A stretch of DNA of 64,000 bases from Luscinia megarhynchos (Eukaryota; Chordata; Aves; Passeriformes; Turdidae). The notes under the pieces were generated by a model. That model was not told where the DNA came from and did not search any database. It was given only the letters and a program-made list of their open reading frames with translations. The stretch spans positions 40,212,360 through 40,276,359 of the forward strand of contig JAPFBE010000003.1 of assembly GCA_034336665.1 (NCBI GenBank), written 5' to 3'. This document shows positions 11,401 through 26,400 of this stretch, piece after piece (positions within the stretch are counted from its first letter, which is position 1; each line of letters begins with the position of its first letter). The position numbers and the translations under genes are program-made.

Positions 11401-14400
11401 ACGAGTGCAGGATGAGATATTTGACAGCAAATTGTTTCAGTCCTGTTCATGTATTATGGGTTTTTTATAATGAGATGGCTTGAAATTAGTGATATCACAC
11501 CTGCAATTACATTGTTACAATCATTTGTGATCGTGGTTTTGAAAGAGTATATGGAAATTATTCAAGGCTGAAGGATCAGCTAAGCATATTGTCATTATAT
11601 GGAATTTTTCAACCAGAAACTGAGAATATACTGCTGTTGCTCATTGAAAAATGTGTATCTGATATTTTGAAATACTATCTATGTGGTATTTATATATTTT
11701 GGCCTGACATTGTCCATAACTTGGTGTATATAGAAACTTTAAGCTCAGTTAAAAGATTGTACAAATACTTGGTCTTTCTTTGTCTTGAAAAATCTGTCTT
11801 AATGGTAGAGACTTTACATTTTTCTCTTACTCCAGGGTTTGTTAGATGATCATGTAAATGCAGTGGATTTTCTTATGGATCAGAACAATGTAGTTTCCCG
11901 TATAAACCCCACTATTCTTGGAGCAGAAAGAAGATACATAGATTTCAGATCCTCTTCTGGTAACTCCTTTTCTTGGATATTGTTATGATGTGCAGGTTGT
12001 TTTTTGGTTTTGTCTACTTTAAGTCTAATAACTTCGTGTTTTACATTATGCAGTTCCATTTCATGTGGAAGACTTCTCTACTTTTTCCTTTCTGGACTCA
12101 CAAGATAAAAGTGCTGTAATTTCAGATAACATGAAGTATTTAGCAAAAAAAGGTAATTAATTTTCTGTATAGGTTATCTATCCATCTATATATTACTATT
12201 ACAAATTGTTGAAATTTACCAGTATAATATCCCAAGGTTCTATGTCAATTAAACATTTCTCAGTATACCAGTATCTTCTTTCAGGAAGCAGAGCATATCT
12301 GCATATTATAAACATGAATGATAATTAACAGGGTAGCTACTTTTTATAGCTTTGAAATGAGATGGATGCTGTGGTTAGGTTTTTTGTTTTACAGACATGA
12401 AGTTAAAAAGTTTTACAAGGCTTTTGTAACTTTGAAGATAGACTCAGCTTCCACAGATAAGATTTTACTTGAGGGTATTGAAGTCTGATTTTCAAGTGAC
12501 TGTTACTTGCAGCATTGTCAAGTGCAGAATGTATAGAGTTTGTATGTTTATACCAAAGTTAGGTATTTCTAAATATACAGAATCATTTATTATGTTTCTA
12601 ATTTATTACTGTTAAGTATCTTTTTTCCTGTAGGTAGATCCTTTAATTTTGCTGAATGATCCTTTGTCTTTCTATAGAAAATAAATAGAATTTATATTCT
12701 GAAGAATTATAACTAATTTATATGTTTTGTGTTTGTTAAAATTCAATTTTTTGTACACTTCAAATGCTTTTTGATATAAAATATTCTCATTGCATATGCA
12801 AGTACTTTTCCTTCAGTGAGAAGAAATTACAACAAGGGGGTCATAATTCTGCATGGAATTTTACAATAGTCTGTGGCTTATGAAATTCTATAAGTAGACA
12901 GTTAACAGCTGCTCATTTACATCAGTCCATCAAGAGACACAGTAACCCTGTTAATAAAGTGCTTTCTTTCAGTGATTTTTATGTGGTATTTACAGAGTTT
13001 TACTTAATTCATTATCAGAAAGAAATGCCAAAAACTTGAACTTATTTAAAATAAAGTTATTTGACTCTTACTCGAGTCTGTATCTACAACCACAGGGACA
13101 TCCCAGCTGTCAAATGAGTGGCTTTCAATCTGTAGGCTTATTTCTAAGATTGAGATCTCTTGTGTAAAACATATAACCTTTAAGCTGGAGTCTACATTTC
13201 AAGTCTTTCTCCCCAGTGTTTTTCTCTAGACCACAGCAACAGTTAATAATAACCATTTCCTAGCATCTCACAAGAACCTAGGAAAATTTCTGTCTCTGTG
13301 CATTAGGTTTTAGGGGATGTATGGCAGACGTGAGTAGACTGATATTCTTCTCCAGATAATTTTGCAGAATTTTTCACCTACCGTTGCTCTTCTATGACAA
13401 ATAAAGAACGGGAGACCATAGAGCAAAAAAAAGCCAGAAATTATCTGTGGATGCACTTGCACAGTAGTTTACTTTCCTTGGACTGTATTTAGTATATTCC
13501 CATTTGTGTCCAGAAATGATATGTTTTTTTCCTACCTTTAGTGGAAGGACTTTCTCTTTGCTGCCAGGGAAAGTTACTAGCCTAGTTTATGTGGTCCTGT
13601 AACTACTTAATTATTCTCATTTCTGGCTTTATGATCAGCCTCCATCAAAAGTTAACAAGTAACCTCTGGTAAAACAGGTTTTGTTAATTGAAACTAAATA
13701 TTTGGGGCCCTCTTGTCTCAATGCTGCAACAATGGATCAGCTCTTTTAGTGACTCTCTCCTATTAATGTGATAAATTGCCTTTTAAGAATCTTATTTTAA
13801 TTCAGAGGGCAAAAGATTCTGATGTGGCAAAGATTATTCTTACTGTTGATGTTACTATTCTTACAGCAGTCAAACGTACACATGAATTTTAAATGACAAA
13901 CAGAATTAATATAGTTTTTCATTAGTCATGAGAAGATTCTCCAGAATGTAAAACAGGATTATCTTTAATTTTCAGATGAAGATGCATTATATGCTGTTAC
14001 TGTCTGGATTATTGCTGATTTTGATAAGCCAGCTGGGAGACAGCTGCTTTCTAATGCCTTGAAAAGCCTGGTGAGTTTCTAGCAGGTTTTATTAAAATAG
14101 TTATTATGAATATGTTTTTAACAACTCTCTCTGCAAATTCAAAAATCATAGTCTTAAATAAAAGTATAGTAGCTTTGTTGTTTTTGTTGTTGGTCAGGTG
14201 CAGATTTAAGAGATTGTGCTTTTGTTTTACTCAATTCCTGCAGGGAAATGATCATTTTGTTCATGGACTCGTGAGGCAGGAGAGAAACTGAGACACTGTA
14301 TTAAAAGGGTGAATTTCTTCCCAGTTAGACTTTCTCCCATCAGGTAGCCCTGAATGTTACCTGGGAGGATTTTAGGATACTACCTGTTGATGTGAACCAT

Positions 14401-17400
14401 TAAGCAGTGTTCTGTATTATGTGGCACAGCTGTGCCCATGAAGCAACCATTTTCCATGTACTGTTTGTGTGCTTCTAAGATCAATTTTCAGGTGTGTTTT
14501 AATATGCTAGGAGGATCATCTGCAATTATGAGTTTGCTTATTTTAAGTTCTTCTGTGTTAATAATAGGATTTAAAGTATGAATGTCTGAAATATAAATAT
14601 ACTTTAGACAGTATAAATGTCATGTCAATGTAAATGACAAAAAGACCCTCTGTTTAGGACAGGTTAAACAAGTACTTAAACTGAGACCAGGAAAGCATCT
14701 AGATTTTCTAATCAGGAATGAAATAGGAGCCACCCTAAGGGAATTAGAAAATTTGGATATTGCCAAGAGAATGTGGTAGCAACTATGTCTTAGAGGCTTT
14801 GAAAAAGGTAAAGAAGAATATGCAGTGCAAGTCCTTGTTATAGAAAAATATTTAATTTCTTGGACTGCTTGATTTATGTCTCAGGTTTGACAGGTGTACA
14901 CCCTCTATAGCTTTGTTTTTTAACCCTCTTTAGCAGGGAAAATGTGCCACAGCTCCCATCTAAGAGGTGAAAACCACCTGGGCAAGTCCCCTTGTGTTGG
15001 TGAGAAGAATCTAGGAAAAAAAAGCCCAAAACATGAGGTAAATCTCATGTATCGCTAGTTCTAGTGATTTTCAAATTTCAGGGGAAATAAGATGAAACAG
15101 TATTTTTTTGAAGTCGACTGATTTGTATTGAGATTATTTAGTCCCTTGTAGTCCCTTTTATCTCTCAAATCAGGGTCTAGTATAATTCCTGATAGTAGCA
15201 GAATTGTCACAGTCACTACTTGCTCATGATTTGCCGTCAGCATTTGAAGGAAACATGTAAAAATCTGGGGGTGAAAATGGCTGAAGGAAATTCACTTCTA
15301 GCTATTCCACCTAATACATGCTATTTTGAAAACTCTGATAGATTTTTGCTTCCTTTGAAAAAAAGCTTAAGTTTTCTTATCTGGAAGAGACCTCTCGAGG
15401 TCATCCAGTGCAGCCTTCTGCTCAAAGTGGAATTACTGCCTGATTACATCAGGTCAGTTTTAAGTATGTTTGATGCATTTCCAAAATCTCCAAGGATGTG
15501 ACTCTGTCCCTTTCCTTTTTCAAATTACTCTGGTGTTGCACTGCCTTCCTATTGTAGTTCTTTTCTGCCAGGCCAAAATTTGTGAGCATTACCCCTTGTT
15601 ACTCTTTGCTGATCCCAGGAAGAGTTCAGCCCTGTCATATTTTTCACTGTCCCTTCAGTAGCTGTTGGTTGCTATTCAAGTTCTCTGTGGTCTCCTCTTT
15701 GGAGAGATGGAGCAAGGCCAGATTCTTCAGTGCTTCCTCATAGTTTTTTGACCATCTTGGAAGTACTTCATGAAAGCCTCTCCAGTGCTGAATACCAGTG
15801 ATTTCATTCCTTATTTTTTAATTCCTTCCTGCGTTGGAGTCCGTTTTACTTTTCTTCAGTTAGTGATATTATTTGATCCTACCTTAGAATCATCACACTT
15901 TCTGGTAAAATTTGAGTGGCATCACTGATTTTAGCAAGTGAGAGTCTTTGCTGCTGCTGAAGATTAAAGTGATAAAGTGGATAAATTCTCTTGCATTATT
16001 TTATGCTTAGTTCAATAATTTTTGAAAATTAGAAAGATATCTGTAAAACTAGTTCTGAAAACTGTAAATGTACACTTTTGTATGTCCTTTGTTAAAAACA
16101 TGCTTCTGCAAAATGCTCAAAGTAATTGTTCCATTAAAAAAAACTTTAACTCCTCTTCTTTTTAAAATATTTATCACAGAATAGGTATATCCTTACTAAT
16201 CACATTTTTTCTCACAATTGGAGTTCTGAGTTAGTCAATGATGTATCTTTTCTGAAGATGAATAGCTGCAAAAAATTAAATACTTAAGGGCATTTCACAT
16301 AGTTATAATTGATATGAATATATTAGGTAACAGCAGATGCAACTGTAAAATTACTTATGGTTCTGTGTTTTTCTTTGCAGAAAACAAGCAGCCATACACG
16401 AGTTGGGATTTTGAACAATCCTTCATCAAAAATAAAGGAAGATACCACAGCCATTGCAAGAGGAATTTTGGCTGCTTTTTTAACCCAAAACAACAGCAAC
16501 TTAAAAAGTTTCCTGAGTAAACTCATTAAGGAGGAGACAGCAAAATCCCTTGCATCTGGAACTAAGATTATTAAATTCCTCATCCCTGTGAGTGCAAACT
16601 AAATTAGATTATTTCTTTTTATTTTACTTGCATCTTATTGGAAGGAGGGGGTAAGAATAAGTGTTTGGCCAAATTCCATGAAGTTTATAAAGCATATACA
16701 GCTTCTTCTCAAGCAGATTCGGATTTTTTATGAATGTTATGTGATTGAAGAGTAGAGAATTTCTTTAAAGGGCAAAATTATGAGAGTACTGAAAAATTCA
16801 GAATACGGGTACCATATAATTAAGAGAAAAATAGTTTAATTTTTAACTGTTGATATTTTTATTTTTAAATAGCTCTCTCATAGTTAAAATTGCAGTATTA
16901 ATGTTTTTCAGTAATTTATACTTAAGAGAAAGTTTAGACTACTTGAGAGTGGAGCTGAGTTAAAGAATAACAGCTGCTTCTCTCAGAATTTTAGTCTTTT
17001 TAAATAGGAAGAGTTGGAAGACTAAGAGAGCTCTCTGGAACCATATTAGAAAATTACTATTTTTGAGTCATGCTCTTGTTTCATTGTTTAATAAATTTTG
17101 AAAGACATGAAGGTCTCTGATGAAGCTGAATGTGCTAAATGTGTTACTAAATAATATCATTTTATTAATTGTATCTGAACGAATCTGTTTGCTTCATGTG
17201 AATATTAGTAATGAAGAGATACATATCAGAATAGTTTTGACAGGTGAGGGACGGTTCCAGTGTAAGTTTTGGCGTGTTTTTCACTTTGAAAATGGATTTG
17301 TGTGTCTTTCTGGATGATGTTGGCTTCCCCAAAACATGTTCAAATTGTATCAAATCACCATATTAGAATGACTGTTAGGTTTTTTTAGAGTATTCGAGAT

Positions 17401-20400
17401 TTTTTTAATACCGTTTTCCTAAAAGTGAGAATGCAGTTAAGTTGTTAACAGTGTTACTTTTCATGCAGCTGTTGTGCTGGAACATGAAAAATTGCTTAAC
17501 CTCAGGCCCAGTTTTGCTCTCATGGCTATTCACAGTTGCCCCAGGGTACGAGCTGCACTCTAGGTGGTTGTGAGACCGTGGCTCACCACCAACATTTTTG
17601 TGCTTATACTGAAACTGAGGTGGCTGTTTTACTTTGATTTCTGGTTACCACATAACTTGAAGAAAATCTTTTATTTCCTCACCTGTTACAAAATGTATTT
17701 TTTCTGAATCATTCCAGCATATAATGCTTTACCTTTGCTTTAGGGAATGGATGGTGATACTTTTGAGAAGAAGTACAACACTTTAGGACTGGATTTAATT
17801 AAAACTCACCAGATGTTCTGCCAGGAGGTTCTGAAGCTGCTTCCTGGGCAAATGGCTGTTATTAGCAATGGCAGGGTAAGAAAGAAATTAAGTCTCTCAA
17901 TCTTTTTTAGGATGTTTTTACTTCTGGAACTTCAGTTTCAAACTAAAGAAAATGCATTATATTGATTTCCCATTTATTCAGACAATTGTTGAAGAATGGT
18001 AGGAACGTTTGCCTTGCTTTTTTTGTTTTGTTTTACTCCTAATTTGTTCATTAGCTCCATTACATTGAAGCTGTGTGTCTATGTCATTCCCAAAGCTGTT
18101 TTATAGTTAATCTGACAAAATTCTCAAAATAGATTAGTATCTGATTTATTATTTGTGATGTTTAAGAATAAGTTTTGATCCTAAAATTGCCTTTATTTTA
18201 CCATGTAAATAAATGTATATAAATTATCTTGCCTAGGTTGGTATTTCAGGCCCTAAAACACCACATTTTTATAAATATTAAGTTGTTTTATAGTCTTAAT
18301 TCTTAATATGCAGATAAAAGTACAGTAATTTTGTTGTTTCAATTTTTTGTATATTATGTATATTATAACCAATAGCCTTAATTATGGTTTGTCAACAGAT
18401 TATCTGTGATCAAAAAAATAGAATGTTGCATTCAATATTTAGTGCTTGTTAAATGAAAGTCAGTGCCTTACATTACAAATACAATTTATAAACTACTTTT
18501 TAATTCTTCTATTTTTGATTTACTCTTCCACCATTCGAAAGAAATAGAAAGAAAACTACGTTGGCATCTCGTTACTGGAAACTCTTTAAATTGTGAGTTT
18601 AGTTGCTCTTATGCATCCTAAATGCTTCTGAGATGCAACTGAAATACTGCTAAGAAACACAGAAAGCGTTTTTGTCAATGAAGCCTTAAACCAGGTCTTA
18701 GCTATTTTGTGTCAGAGCCCTCATAACCAAATTAGTGAATTTATTTGATAAGCTATTATTACTGTTCTCCATGCCTAAAAAAGCTCAAATAATGTCATAT
18801 GTTAAGTTTTGGGGAAATAAGTTTCATAAAAATAATTGGATTAATTTAATAATGTATATTCATATCTCTAAAAGGGTATTTTCAGTCAAAGGGATTACTT
18901 TTAAAAAGGACATAGGATATCCTTCATTTCTATCCTTGCTATTTCATCACAGAACGTTTTGTATTTATGAGCAAATTAATTTTTTCTAATTATGATTTCT
19001 CCTAAATTACCATAGTATTTCATAATTACACTGTGGTTTCATCTATCTCATGCATCATTAATAAAAAAAAATCAAAAGTAGAATTTGTTATATAGCCTCT
19101 TATTTATCGGAAGCAGTTGAATTTTGGGAAAGAAGCATTATCATGACATTCTGCATCCTGGGAGCCAACATATTGAAGTTGTCTTGGGTCAATTTGGCCT
19201 GATAGACTGAGTAGGAAATCCAAACAGCATCCTCAAAGCTATTTTCTGGGACTCCAAGGCACTTTCTTGTCCTTCAGACACCAAAAATTGTAGTAATCCT
19301 GTATTCTCTCACATTATGCATCCTTTCCTATTATTTCTATCCATTCTGCTTCATATGGCAAGTCTTAGAAGGCGATTGTGTTCATAGAATTAAGCATCTA
19401 AAGAATGTAATTAGAACTTAAAATATTTTACATAAGAGAGCTTTTTTCCTTAAATTTAGAGTTTCTAAATTTCTATATAGTCTATTCCTTAATAGAGGAT
19501 GTATAATGAAAAATAGCATGGATATTTCCATTGTAGTTATTCTTTGTGATTGATAATTAACTGTAATCATATAAGTGTAAAAACCTGATCCTGCATAGTT
19601 ACTATGAAGTTTGATTAATTTTATAATCAATAGTATTGATGTATACAAGGATTGGGGTTTCATATGCAATATCGAGCATTCGTTTAAAAATTAGTTTATT
19701 CTTACTAAAAACAGAGCATTATTGGGATATTCTACACTTACCTTTTTTTTTTTTCCACTGTCTAAGATACTAGGTCCCTTGGATGAAAATGAATTCTATG
19801 CAGAAGACTTTAATTTGTTGGAAAAGATAACATACAGCACCTCAGCAGAGAAGATTAAAACTCTTGTCAAAGAGATGGGAAACACTAGCAAAAGGTAAAA
19901 TTCTCTTGCCTCATAACATGTGTGCAGCTCTGCTGAATTACTCCAAACACTTGCCCTACGTTCACTGTCCTTACAACCAAGATTACAGCTAACAGTAAAC
20001 GATTCCTACTAGGTTTTGTTTACATAAAAGTAATTGTAAAGACTAATAATAAGCTTGACAAATTACAGTGTATCTTAAGCCAAATCTGAGAATTAATATT
20101 TGAAGTCATTGTCTTTGGGAACTGTTAGTAAGGGAGCCTGTAGAGGCATGGGCAGATGTTGTGACACCATAGTATACAATGTTTACACATCTGTTCACTG
20201 AAGAAGTGTAAAGATGAGATGAGTTCAGGCCATCTTCTAGTTTAAGGATACAGCTTGTATACAAAGAAGAAAACAAAATTATATTCTTCTTACAGTATCT
20301 GTTGACTTTCTGAGTATCATTTCTGTTATCTAGAAGGACTGGCACAACTGAAAGAATCATTGCCGGAAAAACAAAATCAACAAGAGGTAGAACTCAAGGA

Positions 20401-23400
20401 GATAAGCAGCAAGAGGCAACTTATTTAGACAAATATTGTGACTTAACAGCACTGAAATAGAACTAAAATTTCTAAGGAAACTTCAGTAGGAAATACCAAT
20501 AGGAAATATTTAAGTATGTGGTCAAATAAACTTGAAATTTGGTCATTTATGTCTGTTCCTTGATGTTGTCATAAATGGGAAAATACTTTTAAAAATTTAA
20601 AAGGAATAAAGGGTTATAGATGACAGCAGATTTTAACATCATATATTCGCTTCTCTTGATTCTGAATCAGGTCTCTTTGGCAAATTTGTGGCTAGTAAAA
20701 ACTTGTCCTTAATTTGGGCTTAATTTGTCATATGGACAAAGCTTCACATTTTCATGAAATTGCATAGATTTGAACACCCAACACCCAGTTGAGAAAAACA
20801 ATTGTTGTATGGCTCAATGATAACTCTGTGAATTGTGCATCTCTTAATTTTAAGAAGTGTACATTTCAAAAGGCTTCTGTAAGGCTGTAGTGGTTCTTGG
20901 GCACTGTCATGCTGAAGGTTTAACTCCAAGCTACAAGTCCCAAGGTGTTAATCCCCTTAGAGTCCAGTTCTGGGATGCGGGCTTCCTAAATATCCTTTAT
21001 TAAAATGTTAATGTTTTACCTCTTTTCTAATGAAAACTAAACTATATGTGCCTTATTTAATACAGTGGAAGTGATTTGATTATGAAAATAGATGCCCTGC
21101 TGTCATATTTGCCTAAAACAGAGATGAGACAAGATGTTGAATTACTCAAAGAGCAGCACAGGTCAGTTTTGTCATGGTAATGCACTTAGAGTAATTTTTT
21201 TATTAACATTTGAATGTACTGATGATTACATAGAGTCTTTGGAAAGTTGAATAAGCATTCTGATTTTAAAACTGTTGTATCAACAGCCTGTTCATCTGCC
21301 ATAGCATAATACATCTTTACCTTTTTCTTGATAAATTCAGTAGTAATACCTATTGATTTCCCAACCTTGTCCTTTGCTGAAAAAAGAGCAGATGGGTACG
21401 TGTTTTAAAAGGACATATGATAATACAAAAACTGTGATCAAATTACAAATTTTTATAAAAAATGTTGTCCTGCTGTTTTCAAATATCTACTTGCTAAAGG
21501 TGCTCCACCAGTGTGTCTGCTGATGGGCTGTCCCTGTCGATGAAGGCAAGAGTGGTAGCCTTTTCTAAGAGGCTGACAACTTTGTCAAAGTTACTCTAGT
21601 AACAGTCAGTACTGTGCTGCTACTATAAGTTTTGTGGAAAACAAATTCTGGTAGTTCCTTTTCTGTATTTGCAGAGTTTTTTTCCTTTTTTTAAATGAAG
21701 TTTACTGACATTTTCTTCCTGTAAATCCAGCGTACTTTAACTAGGGGCTACTTGACTTAGCCTAATCAAGTCTATCAGATGGAATTATCTTCTGGAATGC
21801 ATAAATCTAGTCCAGCCTATCAAGTTTTACACGTCTCAGATGTCATATTTCTCCTTTTTCTTTTTTAAAAAATTATGTCACCACCATTATTTGTCTGATC
21901 CAATGATTCCAGGTCTCTACAAAGGGAACTGTAGACAAGTGACAAAAAGGTCCTTTTTTAAGTCGTATTGTGTTTTGTTTCATTAATTTTGTTGTGGAGA
22001 ATGTATGTAATCAATAACCAGTATAGAAGTATGTAGATTAACACTCTATTCCTATTCACATTTAGCTTTTCTAATTGTATCACAGGGAACAGTCACAATC
22101 ATTGCTTGAAATGAAGGAAATATTTTCTTGAGCATAAAGTGCCTCTGATATTACAAATTGATGTCTTAAGTTTGTCATTTCCACAGATTCATTTTAGAGT
22201 TTTCATGTCACTTGTTTTTAATACTTTTTTAACAGCGTAGTTAAAGTGGAACCCCAAGAGAATGACCCATTCTATGATGTTATTGCTATTGTGGATCCAT
22301 TGACAAGAGAAGCACAGAAGATGTCCCATTTATTGATTGTAAGATGATGGTCATTTCTTTTAATTTGCATATTTGCAGTTCAGATGTAACTAAACTTGGT
22401 CTAATTTCTACATAGAGTGTAGTAAAGGGTAAACAAAATTTGGCTGCTTTTTCTTTTCTTTTAAAATATGTGTTTAGTTATTTTAATTCATAAAAGAAGT
22501 TGAGGATGACCTAGTTCATCAGTATGAATATGTCATTTGAAAGTAAAAATCAGATACCCTATGTCCCAGTCCTCTTACAGTGAGTCTGTAAGTGCTCCCT
22601 ACAGTCAGTAGAAAGATAGAAGGAGATTGTGCACATAATTTTTTCCTTCTCAAAATCACAGGACGTATGTGCTTCTTTCCATTAAACCAGATCACCTCAG
22701 TTTTCCAAGGCACCTAAATGAGATTGTCTAAATCTGACCTGTAATATCATCATAAGAAGATTGGACTATAAATCTTTCAGCTCTTGGAGGGATATTTCTC
22801 AGTTGATTAGTGCTACCAAGTACATCTAGATATGCTTCCACTGTGTCTAGCTATTGATCTTCTAAAGAGAAACTGTCCTAAAAACACAGCTGCTGAAATT
22901 ATTTTCTTCTTTCACCTATTGCAGAATATCACTATGTCTCAAGTTCCTTTATAGTTTCCCATAAAAATGTAAATTTTGTCTTCACTTTATAGTCTGTTAC
23001 AATTCTGAAGCCTCCAACTTGAATTTTGCTGCATCCTATTTTATCTTTTTTTTTCTGCAGTAATTATGCAAGTTTCATAAATTCTTACGTTGCTTTTTCC
23101 CCTTCCATTTTCATACATTTTTATATCAAATATTGAGGCATCCACTTACTTTTCACATAGTGGAGCAAAGTAAAACATTTTTTAAAATTCATGAAAAATT
23201 TTGCTATTTCAAGATTCTTGAATACTAGCTTTTCTCTAGAACCAGATCTTTCATTTCACCCTTGTCAGTTAAAATGAAAGCTTGATGTTACCAAATGAAA
23301 ATATTTTCATGTTGAAATGGACTGAATTGGACTCCATTTAGCCAGAAGTTCATATTATGATTATAAATCACATCAAGGATCTTGTAGCTCAGAGCAGAAA

Positions 23401-26400
23401 CCTCCATTCCTCTGAGCTCAACAGGCTCCCTCATGCATGCCTGGGCAAATTACTCCCATGGTGTCCCATCTGTTCAGCTATTGCAGATCCTGCTTGATTC
23501 ATAGGAGCTCAGTTTTATTCCAGAAGTCAACTATTAGGAGAGAATATTGAAATGCTGTTGAAAGCAAACAAATCAGAAATATTTTCGTGTAGATCAAAAA
23601 TTTTCATAATATCTTTTAAGAAATGAAACATATCCTGAAAATGTTTGTATGTATGTAAAATTATTATTATTATTTTTACCTGGAAAGCCACCATCTCCTG
23701 CTGTAGAAACAAAGCAGACATACAAATGCAGCAAGCCCCAAACTCAAAGTTTTTAAATTAATGCCTTTCTGATAAGCTTACTATATATAGGGGATTTAAA
23801 TACTATAAACTTGAATCACTGAAATATATTTATATTTAAAGGCTCTTTCTTTCAGTTACATAATTGGATTAGAGGCAAGTATAGTGGATTGGTAACTATT
23901 CATGGTGCAAAATTTATAGAGTAACTACTGTGGCAGAACACATGATTCTTGCCCCATTCTGCATTGAATATGTCCATAAAATGATTGAGTTTTTTCACCA
24001 TGGTGAAACTGCTCTATTATATTACTTTCTGTCACTTAGTAGTGACTTCAAATAAATCTTTTGGTATTTTTTTATTAAAAATACAAACCAAAAAGTTACT
24101 CATAATAAGTGGGATTGAAATTGAGAGAGGTATAAATAGCTATTGGTAGGCCATAATCTAAACTTTACTGCTTAGTCTGAGAGACTGGCAGTTAAAGGGC
24201 AGAGGAGGGTATCAGAGTACAAATGAGAGCTCAGTCAAAGCTGCTGTCTGTTTTTAAAATATGTATTGGATTGTCTCATAAGAATTGCTCTAATCCTCTC
24301 CAGAATGAGGCAGGTAGCATCTTCCATATAATCGGTGTTTTCCTTTTTTTCAAGAAGTTTTGTTACACACGTCAGCATCACATATTTCCAGACAAAGCAG
24401 TCACTGCCTACTGTAAATATTTAAATGCCAGCCATAACTTTACCGTGGTTGGGCCACATAAGTTCTCAGCAGAATATATGGAAGAGCTAACTAGTCCTGA
24501 AGTTATAAAGGTGATCTCTAAGGTGATGGAAGAAAAGTAGAAATTCCTTTGGCTAAAATGGAGGACAAAATTGAAAAGTTGTGGATTTTTTTCCTCATGT
24601 TCACCAGAAAGCAGGAGGAAAAACCATTCTACATACTCTTAGGATCATCTACCTTTTTTTTCCTTGTTCAGTAAATATCTAGTAATTCAAAAATATGGAG
24701 AAAAAAATCAAACATTTTCTTTTTTTTCTGTCAGTTGTCTTTTGCCTTTTTTCCTTTGTTCATTTGGTCTTCAGAGAGGACTATTCCATCCCTAAAGTGA
24801 AAGGAATCCCTGAAGGAGCCCCTTTTGATAATCTAGTCTGATTTCCTATATAACACAGGTCACAGAACTCCTTCACAATTATTATTTGAAGTAGAAATAA
24901 TTTTTTAATCAATTCTTAATTTAAATATTACCAAGCAGTTGAGTACAGATTAGAGCTCCTACTGAGCTTTTCCAGTAGCTAATTAACCTCACTGTTAAAC
25001 TCAGACTTGGAATTACATATTTTTGTTTAGATGCATGCTCTAAGCCTTGATGTTCTTATCACTTTGCCAGTTCTGTTGAAGATTCTATTATAAGTTTGTT
25101 TTCAGTGCAGATGCTTTGTATTATCCTGAAGTTCACAAACAATTCCAAGTGACTGGTTGAATAATAATGGTTTACTGAGTTAATGTTCTTCAGATGAGTT
25201 GTAGTAACTCAAGTAAGTGTCTTGCAAATGACTTTATATTGTGCACATGCACAATAAAACAAGCTCTTGAATAATTTTCAGGCCTTCTGAAATATTATAA
25301 CCATGTTTTGCAGTGTTCCCTGAGCTAAATTTCTATGCTCTTTGAATTTTCTTATTTAAAATAAACAGACTGAATTCTTCAAGTATCATATAAAAGAGTC
25401 TTCCTAATTTTGTGTCTTTTTTTATGTGTTGATTCAAATGCCCTGGTTTCTGGTGTCCTCAGAAGCACTAAAATAATAGAACCAAGTTCAGTATTTCAGA
25501 AGTTGTGTTGTTGAAAACCAGAGATAATTAAGTCTTGTCTTATTTGTCATTTCCTTTTAAAATCCTTTAAAATGTTAATTAAGATGGGCTTTTTTTTTGG
25601 CTACTGTACTAAATTTCATGGTCAGCTGGTGAATTGGGATGATGCATCAGCCTTCTGCAAGATAATTTCATTCTACACACAAAAGCCTATCAATGCAGAT
25701 TGCTGAAGAATCATTCTTGCTAATGGGATGAGGAGTTTGTTTTGTTTGAAGGTAAAGTCCATACAGGCTTTTATAATAATTTTTTTTCTTAATGGTAGAT
25801 AGGTATTTGAGTCACTTTGACCTCTATTTTGATTTTGGTGGTCTTAAACTTATGTCAAGTAATGCTTTCCCTTCTTATGCTTCCTGTGCTCTTGGGTTCT
25901 CATTTCCTGCTTCTTCACTTGTTCACACAAATTTTATTCCCTAGTCTTTATATTTATTCAGTAGTTTTTCAGTGATGATATTCAGGTGACACAAAAGATG
26001 AGAATAAGAAACTAGGAGTAGAACAAGTCCCTAGGGCTAAGTAAAGTTACAGCATTGTAGTAAAGAATGTGTTCAAGCCATGGGTTGAACTGAGGAAAGA
26101 AAAATTACAGTGGTAATAAAAGAGAGATTTAATGATGAATATTGTCTTGCTTTGTTCCCAATTTATTAGCTGTTATAGTAATTGTAGATATTAGCCTTAC
26201 TAGTACTGGTTTTGTAACTTAGTGTTTATATCTTATTGGCCCTTCTAATATCCATAAATGTAGGCACAGCTGCTTTATGCTTTCAGATAAGCACTCTGTG
26301 TCAGAAACCACAGAAATGAAGGTAACTTGATAAAGGTTTTTATGAGTGCTTTAAAGAAATTAATAACTTTGTTAGCTTTAAGCAAAACAGATTGCTCACA

